DNA from: Sphingomonas sp. 3P27F8
GTDB taxonomy: Bacteria > Pseudomonadota > Alphaproteobacteria > Sphingomonadales > Sphingomonadaceae
DNA length: 64,000 bases
Direction of reading: 5' to 3'
NCBI RefSeq assembly: GCF_005502745.1
Contig: NZ_SCNL01000010.1
Span: 1 to 64,000, forward strand
This document shows, piece by piece, positions 1 through 8,312 of this stretch. How positions within the stretch are numbered: position 1 is the first letter of the stretch; the number at the start of each line of letters is the position of its first letter. A model generated the notes under the pieces. That model saw only the letters and a list, made by a program, of their open reading frames with translations, had not been told where the DNA came from and ran no database searches. The translations under genes were made by a program, and so were the position numbers.

Positions 1-24
1 TGCCCGCCCTGCCCACCCCCGCGT

Positions 25-447
25 ATGGCGAAGCGCATGGACGGGCAAGAGGTGATGGGCGAAGCGCCCTCGGCGGATGCGATCGAGGCGCACGCGCGCG
101 GCGTGATCGCGCGCCTTCCGGCCGAATTTCGCGCGCACGTGGGCGATATAGTCTTTGCGGTAGAAGAGCTCGCCGATAACGAGACGCTCGCCAATATGGG
201 CATCGACCATCCGCTTGATCTGACGGGCCTGTATCATGGCCGGCCACTGGGCGAGAAATCCTCGCTCGATTCCGGCGCGATGCCCGATCGGATCCTGCTT
301 TATCGTCAGGCCATCCTGGCCGAATGGTGCGAGACGGGGGTGCGGCTGGACGATCTGGTGGCGCATATCACGATCCATGAGATCGGGCATCATTTCGGCC
401 TTTCCGACGACGACATGCACGCGCTGGAAGACGCGGTGGCGGATTGA
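25..447 (+). CDS. Metallopeptidase-family (minimal zincin) protein
   Basis: A 140-residue protein with a C-terminal zinc-protease signature, IHEIGHHFG, containing HExxH and followed by acidic residues. This arrangement is typical of the small 'metallopeptidase family protein' group (DUF1025-like) of alphaproteobacteria, which are about 120-140 residues long. The N-terminal half has no recognised domain and no signal peptide, so it is probably cytoplasmic. A second in-frame ATG lies four codons downstream and could be the true start. Its stop codon overlaps the TTG start of ccmA, so it may be the first gene of a ccm-containing operon, although the window edge hides what lies upstream. Substrate unknown; the zinc-binding motif is seen directly, the activity is inferred. 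Confidence 0.85.
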   Translation: MAKRMDGQEVMGEAPSADAIEAHARGVIARLPAEFRAHVGDIVFAVEELADNETLANMGIDHPLDLTGLYHGRPLGEKSSLDSGAMPDRILLYRQAILAEWCETGVRLDDLVAHITIHEIGHHFGLSDDDMHALEDAVAD

Positions 448-1022
448 GCGCGCGGCTGAATTTCAGCAACGTGCAGTGCGTGCGACGCGGGCGCACGCTG
501 TTCGAGGGGTTGTCCTTCGCGCTTCAGGGGGGCGATGCGCTGATCCTCACGGGGCCTAACGGCGCCGGCAAATCGAGCCTGCTGCGCGTCGCCGCCGGCT
601 TGCTGCCCGTCGCAGCCGGCAGCGTGCAGCATGAAGGCGACCGGGCCCTGCTCGCCGAAGCCACCGCGCTGGACGGGGCGCGCGAGGTCGCTGACGTGCT
701 GCACTTCTGGGCGCGGCTGGATTCCCGGCCCGCACCAGCGGCGCGCGTCGCCGCCGCGCTCGACGCGCTCGATCTGGCAAACCTCGCAGACGTGCCGGTG
801 CGCCTGCTCTCCACCGGGCAGCGGCGCCGCGTCGGGCTGGCGCGTGTGGCCGCGAGCGGCGCGCCGATCTGGCTGCTCGACGAACCCGCGACCGGTCTGG
901 ACGCCGCCGCCGTAACACGGCTGGAGGGGCTGATCGGGCGCCATCGCGCGCGCGGCGGGATTGCGCTTATCACCACGCATCAACCGCTTGCCGTGGTTGA
1001 CGCGCTGGAGATAAGGCTGTGA
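444..1022 (+). CDS. ccmA: Cytochrome c biogenesis heme exporter ATP-binding protein CcmA
   Basis: ATP-binding subunit of the CcmAB heme-handling ABC transporter of system I cytochrome c maturation. It powers release of holo-CcmE from CcmC/CcmD at the inner membrane. The Walker A GPNGAGKSS lies at about residue 37, the signature-like LSTGQRRRVGLAR near residue 117 and the Walker B WLLDEPATGLD near residue 140. At 192 residues it is of normal CcmA length. It begins with TTG at 444, overlapping the stop of the metallopeptidase gene by 4 bp, and its own stop overlaps the GTG start of ccmB. The overlaps indicate translational coupling. No ccmC or ccmD is visible downstream. Confidence 0.93.
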   Translation: MSARLNFSNVQCVRRGRTLFEGLSFALQGGDALILTGPNGAGKSSLLRVAAGLLPVAAGSVQHEGDRALLAEATALDGAREVADVLHFWARLDSRPAPAARVAAALDALDLANLADVPVRLLSTGQRRRVGLARVAASGAPIWLLDEPATGLDAAAVTRLEGLIGRHRARGGIALITTHQPLAVVDALEIRL

Positions 1023-1654
1023 CCGCGCTGATCCTGCGCGACCTGCGCCGCGCCTATGCTTCTGGCGGGGCGACGCTGACCGTCACCTTCTTCCTGCTTG
1101 TTGCGATCCTTTTCCCGTTTGCGATCGGCCCGGATCAGAAGCTGCTCGCGCGGATCGGCAGCGGGGTGATCTGGGCGGCGGCGCTGGTGGCGGCACTGCT
1201 GCCGGTGGAGCGACTGATCGCGCCAGACCTCGATTCGGGAACGTTCGATCAGTTCGCGGTGCGCGGCCTATCCGCCACCACTGTTGCGACTGCCAAGATC
1301 GCCGCGCACTGGCTGGCTTTCGCGCCGCCGCTGATGGCCGCCGCGATCGCTGCCGCCGGGCTGCTCGATCTGTCGGCTGAGGTACTGGTGAAAGTGGAGA
1401 TCGGGCTAGCGCTCGGCACCCCCGGCCTCGCCGCGCTGGCGGTGATGAGCGGGGCGCTGGTCGCCGGGCTGCGCGGTGCCGGCGCGATCGCTGGCCTTGT
1501 CATGCTGCCGCTCGCCATTCCGCTGCTGATCTTCGGCGCCGGGGCAATCGAGGGGGGCGCGGGCGGGCTGAAGCTGCTCGCGGCGACCAGCCTGCTGCTC
1601 GTCGCGGGCGCGCCATTCGTCGCGGGTGCCGCGATCCGCGCGGGGATGGAATGA
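1019..1654 (+). CDS. ccmB: Heme exporter permease CcmB
   Basis: Integral membrane partner of CcmA in cytochrome c maturation. The 211-residue protein shows about six hydrophobic segments, and the N-terminal LILRDLRRAYASGGATLTVTFFLL pattern is typical of CcmB. It starts at GTG 1019 with a 4-bp overlap with ccmA, and its stop overlaps the ATG of the TauE-family gene. Assignment follows from the CcmA partner, membrane topology and length. In many alphaproteobacteria ccmC follows directly; here a sulfite-exporter-type gene takes that place, so ccmC is elsewhere or absent. Confidence 0.9.
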   Translation: MTALILRDLRRAYASGGATLTVTFFLLVAILFPFAIGPDQKLLARIGSGVIWAAALVAALLPVERLIAPDLDSGTFDQFAVRGLSATTVATAKIAAHWLAFAPPLMAAAIAAAGLLDLSAEVLVKVEIGLALGTPGLAALAVMSGALVAGLRGAGAIAGLVMLPLAIPLLIFGAGAIEGGAGGLKLLAATSLLLVAGAPFVAGAAIRAGME

Positions 1655-2409
1655 TCGCCCTCGCAGACATCGCCCTGGCCGCCGGAGCCGGGGTTGTCGG
1701 CGGGATGATGAATGCGCTGGCCGGCGGCGGCACCTTCGCCACACTTCCCGCGCTGCTGGCGCTCGGGGTGCCCGCCAATATCGCCAACGCCACCTCGAAC
1801 GTCGCGCTGATGCCGGCGGCCGGCACGAGCGCATGGGCTTTTCGCGACGAACTGAAGCCGCTCGGGGACGTGAGCGTCCGCGTGCTGGCAGCGATCACGT
1901 TCGTGGGAGGGCTGATTGGCAGCGCGCTGCTGGTGCTGACGCCGAGCCACGCCTTCGATCTGATCGTACCCTGGCTGGTGCTCTATGCCTTCGTCCTGCT
2001 GGCGATCGGGCCGCGCGCGGCGACCTGGCTGCGCGCGCGCGTTTCGATCGGTGCACGCACGTTGATGACGGCGCAGGCGCTACTCGGTGTTTATGGCGGC
2101 TATTTCGGTGGCGGCGTGGGGATGATGACCACCGCGACCTATGGCCTGCTCGCCGGCCACTCCCCGCGTGAGATGTTCGCACCGCGCACGCTGATGCTCG
2201 CGATCGCCAATGCGGCGGCGGCAATCGTGTTCGTCATCGCCGGCATGGTAGCGTGGAGCGCCTGCGTGCCGATGGTGACGGGATCGATCATCGGCGGCTG
2301 GTTCGGCGCGCGGGTGGGCAGGCGCCTGCCGAACGGCGCGGTGCGAGTGTGGACACTTTTGGTGACCGGGGGAACGACGCTCGTGTTCTTCTGGCGCGCC
2401 TATCACTAA
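1651..2409 (+). CDS. Sulfite exporter TauE/SafE family protein
   Basis: A 252-residue polytopic inner-membrane protein of the TauE/SafE (DUF81) family, whose members export small anions such as sulfite, sulfoacetate or related organosulfur compounds. The family's repeated glycine-rich motifs are visible: GGMMNALAGGGTFATLPALLALGVP in the first half, the ANIANATSNVAL segment, and GGYFGGGVGMM in the second half. It overlaps ccmB by 4 bp. It precedes a cytochrome b / molybdopterin-oxidoreductase pair, so export of oxidised sulfur species is possible but not demonstrated. Confidence 0.88.
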   Translation: MIALADIALAAGAGVVGGMMNALAGGGTFATLPALLALGVPANIANATSNVALMPAAGTSAWAFRDELKPLGDVSVRVLAAITFVGGLIGSALLVLTPSHAFDLIVPWLVLYAFVLLAIGPRAATWLRARVSIGARTLMTAQALLGVYGGYFGGGVGMMTTATYGLLAGHSPREMFAPRTLMLAIANAAAAIVFVIAGMVAWSACVPMVTGSIIGGWFGARVGRRLPNGAVRVWTLLVTGGTTLVFFWRAYH

Positions 2410-2428
2410 GCGGTTATCATGTGCCGTG

Positions 2429-3136
2429 ATGGCCGACCCATTTCCCCCCGGCGCGCGCCTTTACCGCCACCGTATCGCCACGCGGCTCTGGCACTGGATC
2501 AACGCTATCGCGATCTTCATCCTGATCGGCAGCGGGTTGGGCATTTCGAACGCGCATCCGCGACTCTACTGGGGGCAATATGGCGCCAACTTCGATCATG
2601 CGTGGGCTGAACTGCCGCATTTTCCGGCGTGGCTGACGATTCCGGCGAATTACAATCTCGCGCTGTCGCGGCGCTGGCACCTGTTCTGCGCGCTGGTGCT
2701 GGCGTTCGGGCTGCTCGTCTATATGATCGCGAGCCTCGTAAACCGGCATTTCCGGGCCGATCTTCGGCTTCGCGCGGGGGATCTTGCGCCACGCCACCTG
2801 TGGGCGGACGCAAGGGCACATCTCGCCTTCCGCTTCCACGATCCGGCGCATCCGGGCGCATATAACGTGTTGCAGAAGATCGCCTATGTCGCGGTGATAT
2901 TCGTGCTGCTGCCGCTCGTGATCCTTACCGGTCTCACGCTGTCGCCGGGGATGGACGCGGCGTGGCCGTGGCTGCTTGATCTGTTCGGCGGTCGGCAATC
3001 GGCGCGCTCGCTGCATTTCATCGCGATGGCCGCGATCTCCGGCTTTATCGTCATCCATCTGGCACTCGTGATCCTTGCCGGCGCGTGGAACGAGGTTCGT
3101 TCGATGGTGACAGGCTGGTGGCGAGTGCCGGAATGA
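2429..3136 (+). CDS. Cytochrome b561-like membrane protein (cytochrome b/b6 domain)
   Basis: About 235 residues with four predicted transmembrane helices and the helix-borne histidines expected of a bacterial di-heme cytochrome b561: RIATRLWHWINAIAIF near the N-terminus, RRWHLFCALVLAFG mid-protein and LHFIAMAAISGFIVIHLALVI near the C-terminus. These proteins pass quinol electrons to periplasmic oxidoreductases. The stop overlaps the next gene's ATG (ATGA), and the next gene encodes a molybdopterin enzyme, so the two probably form a heme-b/molybdoenzyme pair analogous to MsrQ/MsrP. GTG 2426 immediately precedes the chosen ATG. Confidence 0.85.
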   Translation: MADPFPPGARLYRHRIATRLWHWINAIAIFILIGSGLGISNAHPRLYWGQYGANFDHAWAELPHFPAWLTIPANYNLALSRRWHLFCALVLAFGLLVYMIASLVNRHFRADLRLRAGDLAPRHLWADARAHLAFRFHDPAHPGAYNVLQKIAYVAVIFVLLPLVILTGLTLSPGMDAAWPWLLDLFGGRQSARSLHFIAMAAISGFIVIHLALVILAGAWNEVRSMVTGWWRVPE

Positions 3137-3879
3137 CATTGTTCACCCGCCGCTCGATCATCATTGGCGCGCCTGCCCTGCTCGCCGGATGCGACAAGGT
3201 GGTGCAAAATCCCACGGCCCGCGCCATCCTGTTCAAGGGCGAGGACATGCATCGCGGGCTGCAACGTGCGCTAACCGATCGCGGCGCGCTGGCGCGGGAG
3301 TTTTCGGCTGACCAGCGCTCGCCGATCTTCCGGTCGAACGGCACGCGGGATCCGGGCACGTCGGAATATGCCGCGCTCGCGGCAGGCAAATTCACGGACT
3401 GGCGGCTGCGCGTAGGCGGTCTGGTGGCACACCCGCTGTCGCTCACCTTGTCCGATCTCGCACGTCTGCCGAACCGCGCGCAGATCACCCGCCACGATTG
3501 CGTCGAGGGGTGGAGCGCGATCGCCAAATGGCAGGGGCCGACGCTCGGCGCGGTGCTGAAGGCCGCCGGATTGCGTGACGCGGCGCGCTACATCGTGTTC
3601 ACCTGCGCGGATCTCTATGGTGGCGCGCCCTATTACGAATCGATCGACCTGGTTGATGCCTTTCACCCGCAGACGATCCTGGCCTGGGCACTGAACGACC
3701 GGATGCTTCCAATCGCCAATGGCGCGCCTTGCCGCCTGCGCGTGGAGCGGCAGCTGGGCTACAAGCATGCCAAGTATCTCATGCGGATCGATGCGGTGGC
3801 GAGCCTAGCCGACATCGGAAAGGGGCGCGGCGGCTATTGGGAGGATAATGTCGATTACGACTGGTATGCCGGCATCTGA
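3133..3879 (+). CDS. Molybdopterin-dependent oxidoreductase (sulfite-oxidase family)
   Basis: A 248-residue exported protein of the sulfite oxidase / MsrP-like molybdopterin family. It starts with MTLFTRRSIIIGAPALLAGC, a twin-Arg-like region followed by a hydrophobic segment and a lipobox-like LAGC, so it is probably exported and perhaps lipidated. The segment ITRHDCVEGWSAIAKWQG contains the conserved cysteine that ligates molybdenum in this family. LRVERQLGYKHAKYLMRI near the C-terminus is also typical. The ATG at 3133 overlaps the stop of the cytochrome gene. The likely electron partner is that cytochrome; methionine-sulfoxide repair is one possible role, unproven. Confidence 0.87.
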   Translation: MTLFTRRSIIIGAPALLAGCDKVVQNPTARAILFKGEDMHRGLQRALTDRGALAREFSADQRSPIFRSNGTRDPGTSEYAALAAGKFTDWRLRVGGLVAHPLSLTLSDLARLPNRAQITRHDCVEGWSAIAKWQGPTLGAVLKAAGLRDAARYIVFTCADLYGGAPYYESIDLVDAFHPQTILAWALNDRMLPIANGAPCRLRVERQLGYKHAKYLMRIDAVASLADIGKGRGGYWEDNVDYDWYAGI

Positions 3880-3895
3880 TTGCTATGCCCGTGCC

Positions 3896-5137
3896 ATGTC
3901 CCTGATCGACCTGTTTCTTTCGCGCTCCGTCAAGCGCGGCCGCCTCACGCTCCTCCGCCCCGGCACCCAGCCCGCCTCCTTCGGCACCCCCGAACCCGGC
4001 TATCCCGACGTGACAATTCGCTTCGCCGACAAGCGCGTCGCGCTGGCGATCGCGCGCAACCCGGCGCTAGGCGCGGGCGAATGCTACATGCATGGCCGGC
4101 TGATCGTGGAGCAGGGAGATATCCGCGATCTCGTCAATCTGCTGACGATGAACGATAAGTGGGAAGCAGGCCAGAACAACCTGGATCCAAGCTGGCTCAG
4201 CCGCGCGGTGGGCGCGGTGAAGTATCGCCTCGATCGGATCAACATGGAGCGGCGATCGAAGAAGAACGTCGCGCATCACTATGATCTGTCGGCGCGACTG
4301 TACGATCTCTTCCTCGATCGCGACAAGCAATACAGCTGTGCCTATTTCACCGATCCGGACAACAGCCTGGAGCAGGCACAGCTCGACAAGCTCGCGCATA
4401 TCGCCGCCAAGCTTGCACTGCAGCCGGGGATGCGCGTGCTCGATATCGGCTGCGGCTGGGGCGGGCTTGCCCTTTACCTGAACCGTCATTTCGGTGTCGA
4501 AGTGCTGGGCGTCACGCTGTCGGAGGAGCAGCTCAAGATCGCGCGCGAGCGGGCCGCGGCAGCGGGCGTGGCCGACAAGGTGCGTTTCGAGCTGATCGAC
4601 TATCGCCGCGTGACCGGCAGCTTCGACCGTATCGTGTCTGTCGGGATGTTCGAGCATGTCGGCCCGCCGCAATATCGCACCTTCTTCAAAAAATGCCGCG
4701 ATCTGCTGGCTGCCGAGGGCGTGATGCTCGTCCATACGATCGGCCGCATGGGCACGCCCGGCGTTACCGACGACTGGACGGTGAAATACATCTTCCCCGG
4801 CGGCTACAATCCCGCGCTGTCAGAAATTGTCCGCGCGTACGAGGGCCTGCGCCTCTTTCCCACCGATATCGAGACGTTGCGCGTCCATTATTCGTGGACG
4901 CTCGATCACTGGTACGACCGCACCGTCGCCGCGAAGAACGCGATCGTCGCGCTATATGACGAGAATTTCTATCGCATGTGGACCTTTTATCTCGCGGGCG
5001 CATCGGCGGCGTTCAGGCACGGCGGCCTGTGCAATTATCAGGTGCAGCTCACCAAGGGCCGTTTCGCGGTGCCGGTGACGCGCGATTACATGTTCGAGGG
5101 CGAACGGGCCTTGCGCGAATCCGCCTCCGCCGCATAG
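3896..5137 (+). CDS. Cyclopropane-fatty-acyl-phospholipid synthase family methyltransferase
   Basis: A 413-residue class I SAM-dependent methyltransferase of the Cfa family, acting on unsaturated acyl chains of membrane phospholipids. The SAM-binding motif VLDIGCGWGGLALYL is clear. Other family hallmarks are the upstream VAHHYDLSARLYDLFLD segment and the ERIVSVGMFEHVG-like stretch (FDRIVSVGMFEHVG). Length matches Cfa-type enzymes. An in-frame ATG at 3848 would overlap the preceding gene by 32 bp; the ATG at 3896 (MSLIDLFLSRSVKRG) gives the usual N-terminus and is preferred. Confidence 0.9.
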   Translation: MSLIDLFLSRSVKRGRLTLLRPGTQPASFGTPEPGYPDVTIRFADKRVALAIARNPALGAGECYMHGRLIVEQGDIRDLVNLLTMNDKWEAGQNNLDPSWLSRAVGAVKYRLDRINMERRSKKNVAHHYDLSARLYDLFLDRDKQYSCAYFTDPDNSLEQAQLDKLAHIAAKLALQPGMRVLDIGCGWGGLALYLNRHFGVEVLGVTLSEEQLKIARERAAAAGVADKVRFELIDYRRVTGSFDRIVSVGMFEHVGPPQYRTFFKKCRDLLAAEGVMLVHTIGRMGTPGVTDDWTVKYIFPGGYNPALSEIVRAYEGLRLFPTDIETLRVHYSWTLDHWYDRTVAAKNAIVALYDENFYRMWTFYLAGASAAFRHGGLCNYQVQLTKGRFAVPVTRDYMFEGERALRESASAA

Positions 5138-5146
5138 GGGGCGGCC

Positions 5147-6370
5147 ATGAGCGAGAAGATCAACCGCGTCGTCCTGGCCTATTCGGGCGGGCTCGACACC
5201 AGCGTCATCCTGAAATGGCTCCAGCAGACCTATAACTGCGAGGTGGTGACCTTTACCGCCGATCTCGGCCAGGGCGAGGAGTTGGAGCCAGCGCGCCGCA
5301 AGGCGGAGCAAGCCGGCGTGAAGCCCGAGCATATCTTCATCGACGATCTGCGCGAGGAGTTCGTCAGGGACTACGTTTTTCCGATGATGCGCGCCAATGC
5401 CCTCTACGAAGGGCTGTATCTGCTCGGCACGTCGATCGCGCGGCCGCTGATCGCCAAGCGCCAGATCGAGATCGCGCGACAGGTGGGCGCCGACGCCGTC
5501 AGCCACGGCGCGACCGGCAAGGGCAACGATCAGGTCCGGTTTGAGCTGGGCTATTACGCGCTCGCGCCGGACATCAAGGTAATCGCCCCGTGGCGCGAGT
5601 GGGATCTCACCAGCCGCACCCGGCTGATCGAGTTCGCCGAGCAGCATCAGATCGCCGTTGCCAAAGACAAGCGCGGCGAGGCGCCCTTCTCTACCGACGC
5701 GAACCTGCTGCACACCTCGTCAGAGGGAAAAGTGCTGGAGGATCCGTGGCAGGAGGTGCCGGACTACGTTTATTCGCGCACCGTCAACCCCGAGGATGCA
5801 CCGGATCAGCCAGAGTATATCACGATCGATTTCGAGCGTGGCGACGGCGTGGCGCTTAACGGCGAGGCCTGTTCTCCCGCGACGCTGCTGACCAGGCTCA
5901 ACGAGCTAGGCCGCAGGCACGGCATCGGCCGGCTCGATCTGGTCGAGAACCGGTTTGTGGGGATGAAGTCGCGCGGGATGTACGAAACGCCGGGCGGCAC
6001 CATCTATCACCTCGCGCATCGCGGGATCGAACAGCTCACGCTCGATCGCGGCGCGGCTCACCTTAAAGACGAGTTGGCGGTGCGGTATGCCGAGTTGCTC
6101 TATAACGGGTTCTGGTTCTCGCCAGAGCGCGAGATGCTGCAGGCGGCAGTCGATCATAGCCAGGCGAAGGTTTCCGGCACGGTGCGGCTGAAGCTGTACA
6201 AGGGCAGCGTGATCGTTGTCGGCCGCAAATCGCCCAACTCGCTTTACAGCGAGAAGGTGGTGACGTTCGAGGACGATCAGGGCGCGTACGATCAGCGCGA
6301 CGCGGCTGGCTTCATCAAGCTCAATGCGCTGCGACTGCGCCTGCTGGGGCGCCGCGACCGCGAGTTCTGA
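5147..6370 (+). CDS. argG: Argininosuccinate synthase
   Basis: Condenses citrulline and aspartate with ATP in arginine biosynthesis, in the cytoplasm. The N-terminal PP-loop [17 protein letters not shown] is diagnostic. The [15 protein letters not shown] segment and the C-terminal [18 protein letters not shown] region are equally characteristic. At 407 residues it is full length. It begins 9 bp after the methyltransferase gene, but the two are not known functional partners. The 85 bp after its stop contain a perfect 14-bp GC palindrome (6391-6404) that could form part of a terminator. Confidence 0.98.
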   Translation: MSEKINRVVLAYSGGLDTSVILKWLQQTYNCEVVTFTADLGQGEELEPARRKAEQAGVKPEHIFIDDLREEFVRDYVFPMMRANALYEGLYLLGTSIARPLIAKRQIEIARQVGADAVSHGATGKGNDQVRFELGYYALAPDIKVIAPWREWDLTSRTRLIEFAEQHQIAVAKDKRGEAPFSTDANLLHTSSEGKVLEDPWQEVPDYVYSRTVNPEDAPDQPEYITIDFERGDGVALNGEACSPATLLTRLNELGRRHGIGRLDLVENRFVGMKSRGMYETPGGTIYHLAHRGIEQLTLDRGAAHLKDELAVRYAELLYNGFWFSPEREMLQAAVDHSQAKVSGTVRLKLYKGSVIVVGRKSPNSLYSEKVVTFEDDQGAYDQRDAAGFIKLNALRLRLLGRRDREF

Positions 6371-6455
6371 CGGCCGGTTTCATGCGCAGGCCGGGGCGCC
6401 CCGGAGCCGGCACGGCTTTAGCCCGATATTAACCACGCCGGCCTAGCCCGGACCC

Positions 6456-8174
6456 ATGGTCAGATTGCCATCCCGGGCGTGGCGCGACGCGCTGATCGCG
6501 CTTCTGCTGGCGGTGGCGATCGGGGCCGCGCAGGTCTGGCGGGGCTGGGCAGACCTCAGCGCGTTGCGCCTTCCCGATTCAGACGACATGATGCGGCTGC
6601 AACAGATCCGCGACTGGCTCGGTGGACAACGCTTCGGCGACGTGGCGCAATATCGGCTCGGCCTGTCCGGCGTCGCGATGCACTGGTCGCGCCTCGACGA
6701 TCTGATCCCGGCGGCTATAATCCGCGAGCTTGCACCGCTGGCCGGAAGGCACTGGGCGGAAGTCTGCGCGGTAATCGCCTGGCCGACGATATTGCTCGCG
6801 GCCGCGATCTGGCTGATCGGGCAAATCGCAGAAACCGTCGGGGGCAACGAAGCCGGCTGGCGCGCGATGATCCTGGCGCTAGCCGCGCACCCTGCCAGCA
6901 GCCTGTTCGTGCCGGGCCGGATCGATCATCACAATCTGCAGATGGTGATGATTCTGGTCGTGGCGCTCGTGCTGGTGCAACCCGCCACCTTTCGCTGCGG
7001 GATCGCCGCCGGGATCGCCGCGGGATTGAGCTTTGTTGTGGGCATGGAAACCGCACCGCTGCTAGCCGCCGCCACCGGGCTGATCGTGATCGAGTGGATA
7101 TGGCGAGGAAATGAATCGCAGCGGCGCCGCCTGCTTGGTTTCGGGCTGGGGCTGGGCGGCGCGACGGCCGCAGGCGCCTTATTCTTCTCGACCGGCGACT
7201 GGGGCATGCCCGCCTGCGATGGCTTCACCGCGCTCGTCGCGCGCGCAGCGGGCACGATCGCTGCGCTGACGACCGTTATCGGCATGACCCGATCGAGTTC
7301 AGCCCGATGGCGCGCGCTGATCGCAACCATGGGCGGCTCGGTGCTTCTCTATACAATGATCGTGACGGCGCCGCAGTGCCTGTCGCCCTATGGCAATGTC
7401 GATCCGCTGCTGCGGCACTTGTGGCTGTCGCGGGTCGGCGAGGCGATCCCGCTTGCCGCCGCCTCGCCCGTGCTTTCGATCAGCTATGCGGGGTTGATGA
7501 TCGCCGGCATCGTCGCCGGCGCATGGCTGACGCTACGGACGCGCAGCCGCGGCTGGGGGACATTACTGGCACTGCAGCTTTTCGCGCTGGCGGTGACGTT
7601 CGTCCAGATCCGCGGCGCGTACCCCGGCGCGTTGCTCGCCCTTCCGGCGCTTGCGTCGGTGATCGCGATCGCCACGCGACATGGCCGCGTGGCGCTGGCA
7701 GCATCATGGATCGCGGCAACGGGCATATTCTACCCGCTGGCGGCGGCGGCGCTCCCCGCCCCGCCCGCTCCGGCCAAAACCGCGGGCGGCGACTGCGCAT
7801 CCACCGCGCTGATGGCCGCGCTGAACACCGCCCCGGTCGGGCTCGTAATGGCCCCGATCGATACGGGCGGCCCGGCAATCGCCACGACGCATCATCGGCT
7901 GGTCGCGGGTGCCTACCACCGCAACAACCCCGGAAATCTGGCGATGTATCGTTTCTATCTTGGCACGCCTGGGCATGCGCTGAGCGAAGCGAGGCGCCTG
8001 AAGCTCGATTACGTCATCGCCTGTGACGGTCTCGGCATCCGCCCGCCCTCAACCAGCCTTGGAGCGATGCTGGCGGGCGGCAGAAATCCTGATTGGCTGA
8101 AGCCGATAAGCAGATCTCCCGACGGGGCGACGCTGTATCGCGTACGCCCTGCAAGCGGACCGCCCGCGCGCTAG
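6456..8174 (+). CDS. Polytopic membrane protein, GT-C/STT3-like architecture
   Basis: A 572-residue protein with roughly 11-13 hydrophobic helices. Two motifs recall GT-C glycosyltransferases and oligosaccharyltransferases: an acidic motif in the first long loop (PDSDDMMRLQQIRDWL, about residue 42) and GRIDHHNLQ at about residue 155, like the DxD-type loop and the DHH motif of STT3/PglB-type enzymes. The C-terminal 110 residues are mostly soluble. Related proteins are common in sphingomonads as uncharacterised membrane proteins. It is followed by another 560-residue membrane protein in the same direction, suggesting a cell-surface glycan or lipid-linked sugar function. Substrate unknown. Confidence 0.7.
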   Translation: MVRLPSRAWRDALIALLLAVAIGAAQVWRGWADLSALRLPDSDDMMRLQQIRDWLGGQRFGDVAQYRLGLSGVAMHWSRLDDLIPAAIIRELAPLAGRHWAEVCAVIAWPTILLAAAIWLIGQIAETVGGNEAGWRAMILALAAHPASSLFVPGRIDHHNLQMVMILVVALVLVQPATFRCGIAAGIAAGLSFVVGMETAPLLAAATGLIVIEWIWRGNESQRRRLLGFGLGLGGATAAGALFFSTGDWGMPACDGFTALVARAAGTIAALTTVIGMTRSSSARWRALIATMGGSVLLYTMIVTAPQCLSPYGNVDPLLRHLWLSRVGEAIPLAAASPVLSISYAGLMIAGIVAGAWLTLRTRSRGWGTLLALQLFALAVTFVQIRGAYPGALLALPALASVIAIATRHGRVALAASWIAATGIFYPLAAAALPAPPAPAKTAGGDCASTALMAALNTAPVGLVMAPIDTGGPAIATTHHRLVAGAYHRNNPGNLAMYRFYLGTPGHALSEARRLKLDYVIACDGLGIRPPSTSLGAMLAGGRNPDWLKPISRSPDGATLYRVRPASGPPAR

Positions 8175-8312
8175 AGACCGACGCTGGCGGAGGCAATTCC
8201 GCAACGCTTCCCGCGTATCCGCCGCACACCGCCCAACCGCGACAGGTAAAGCCGGGCCGGATGCTCCCGAAGCCGTTGCCGTTTGCGAACCCGGACCCTA
8301 GAAGCGCGACGC

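Noticed and set aside
6391..6404. CCGGGGCGCCCCGG palindrome after argG as a terminator
   Set aside because: No loop and no T-tract; chance GC palindrome is as likely. Kept only as a remark.
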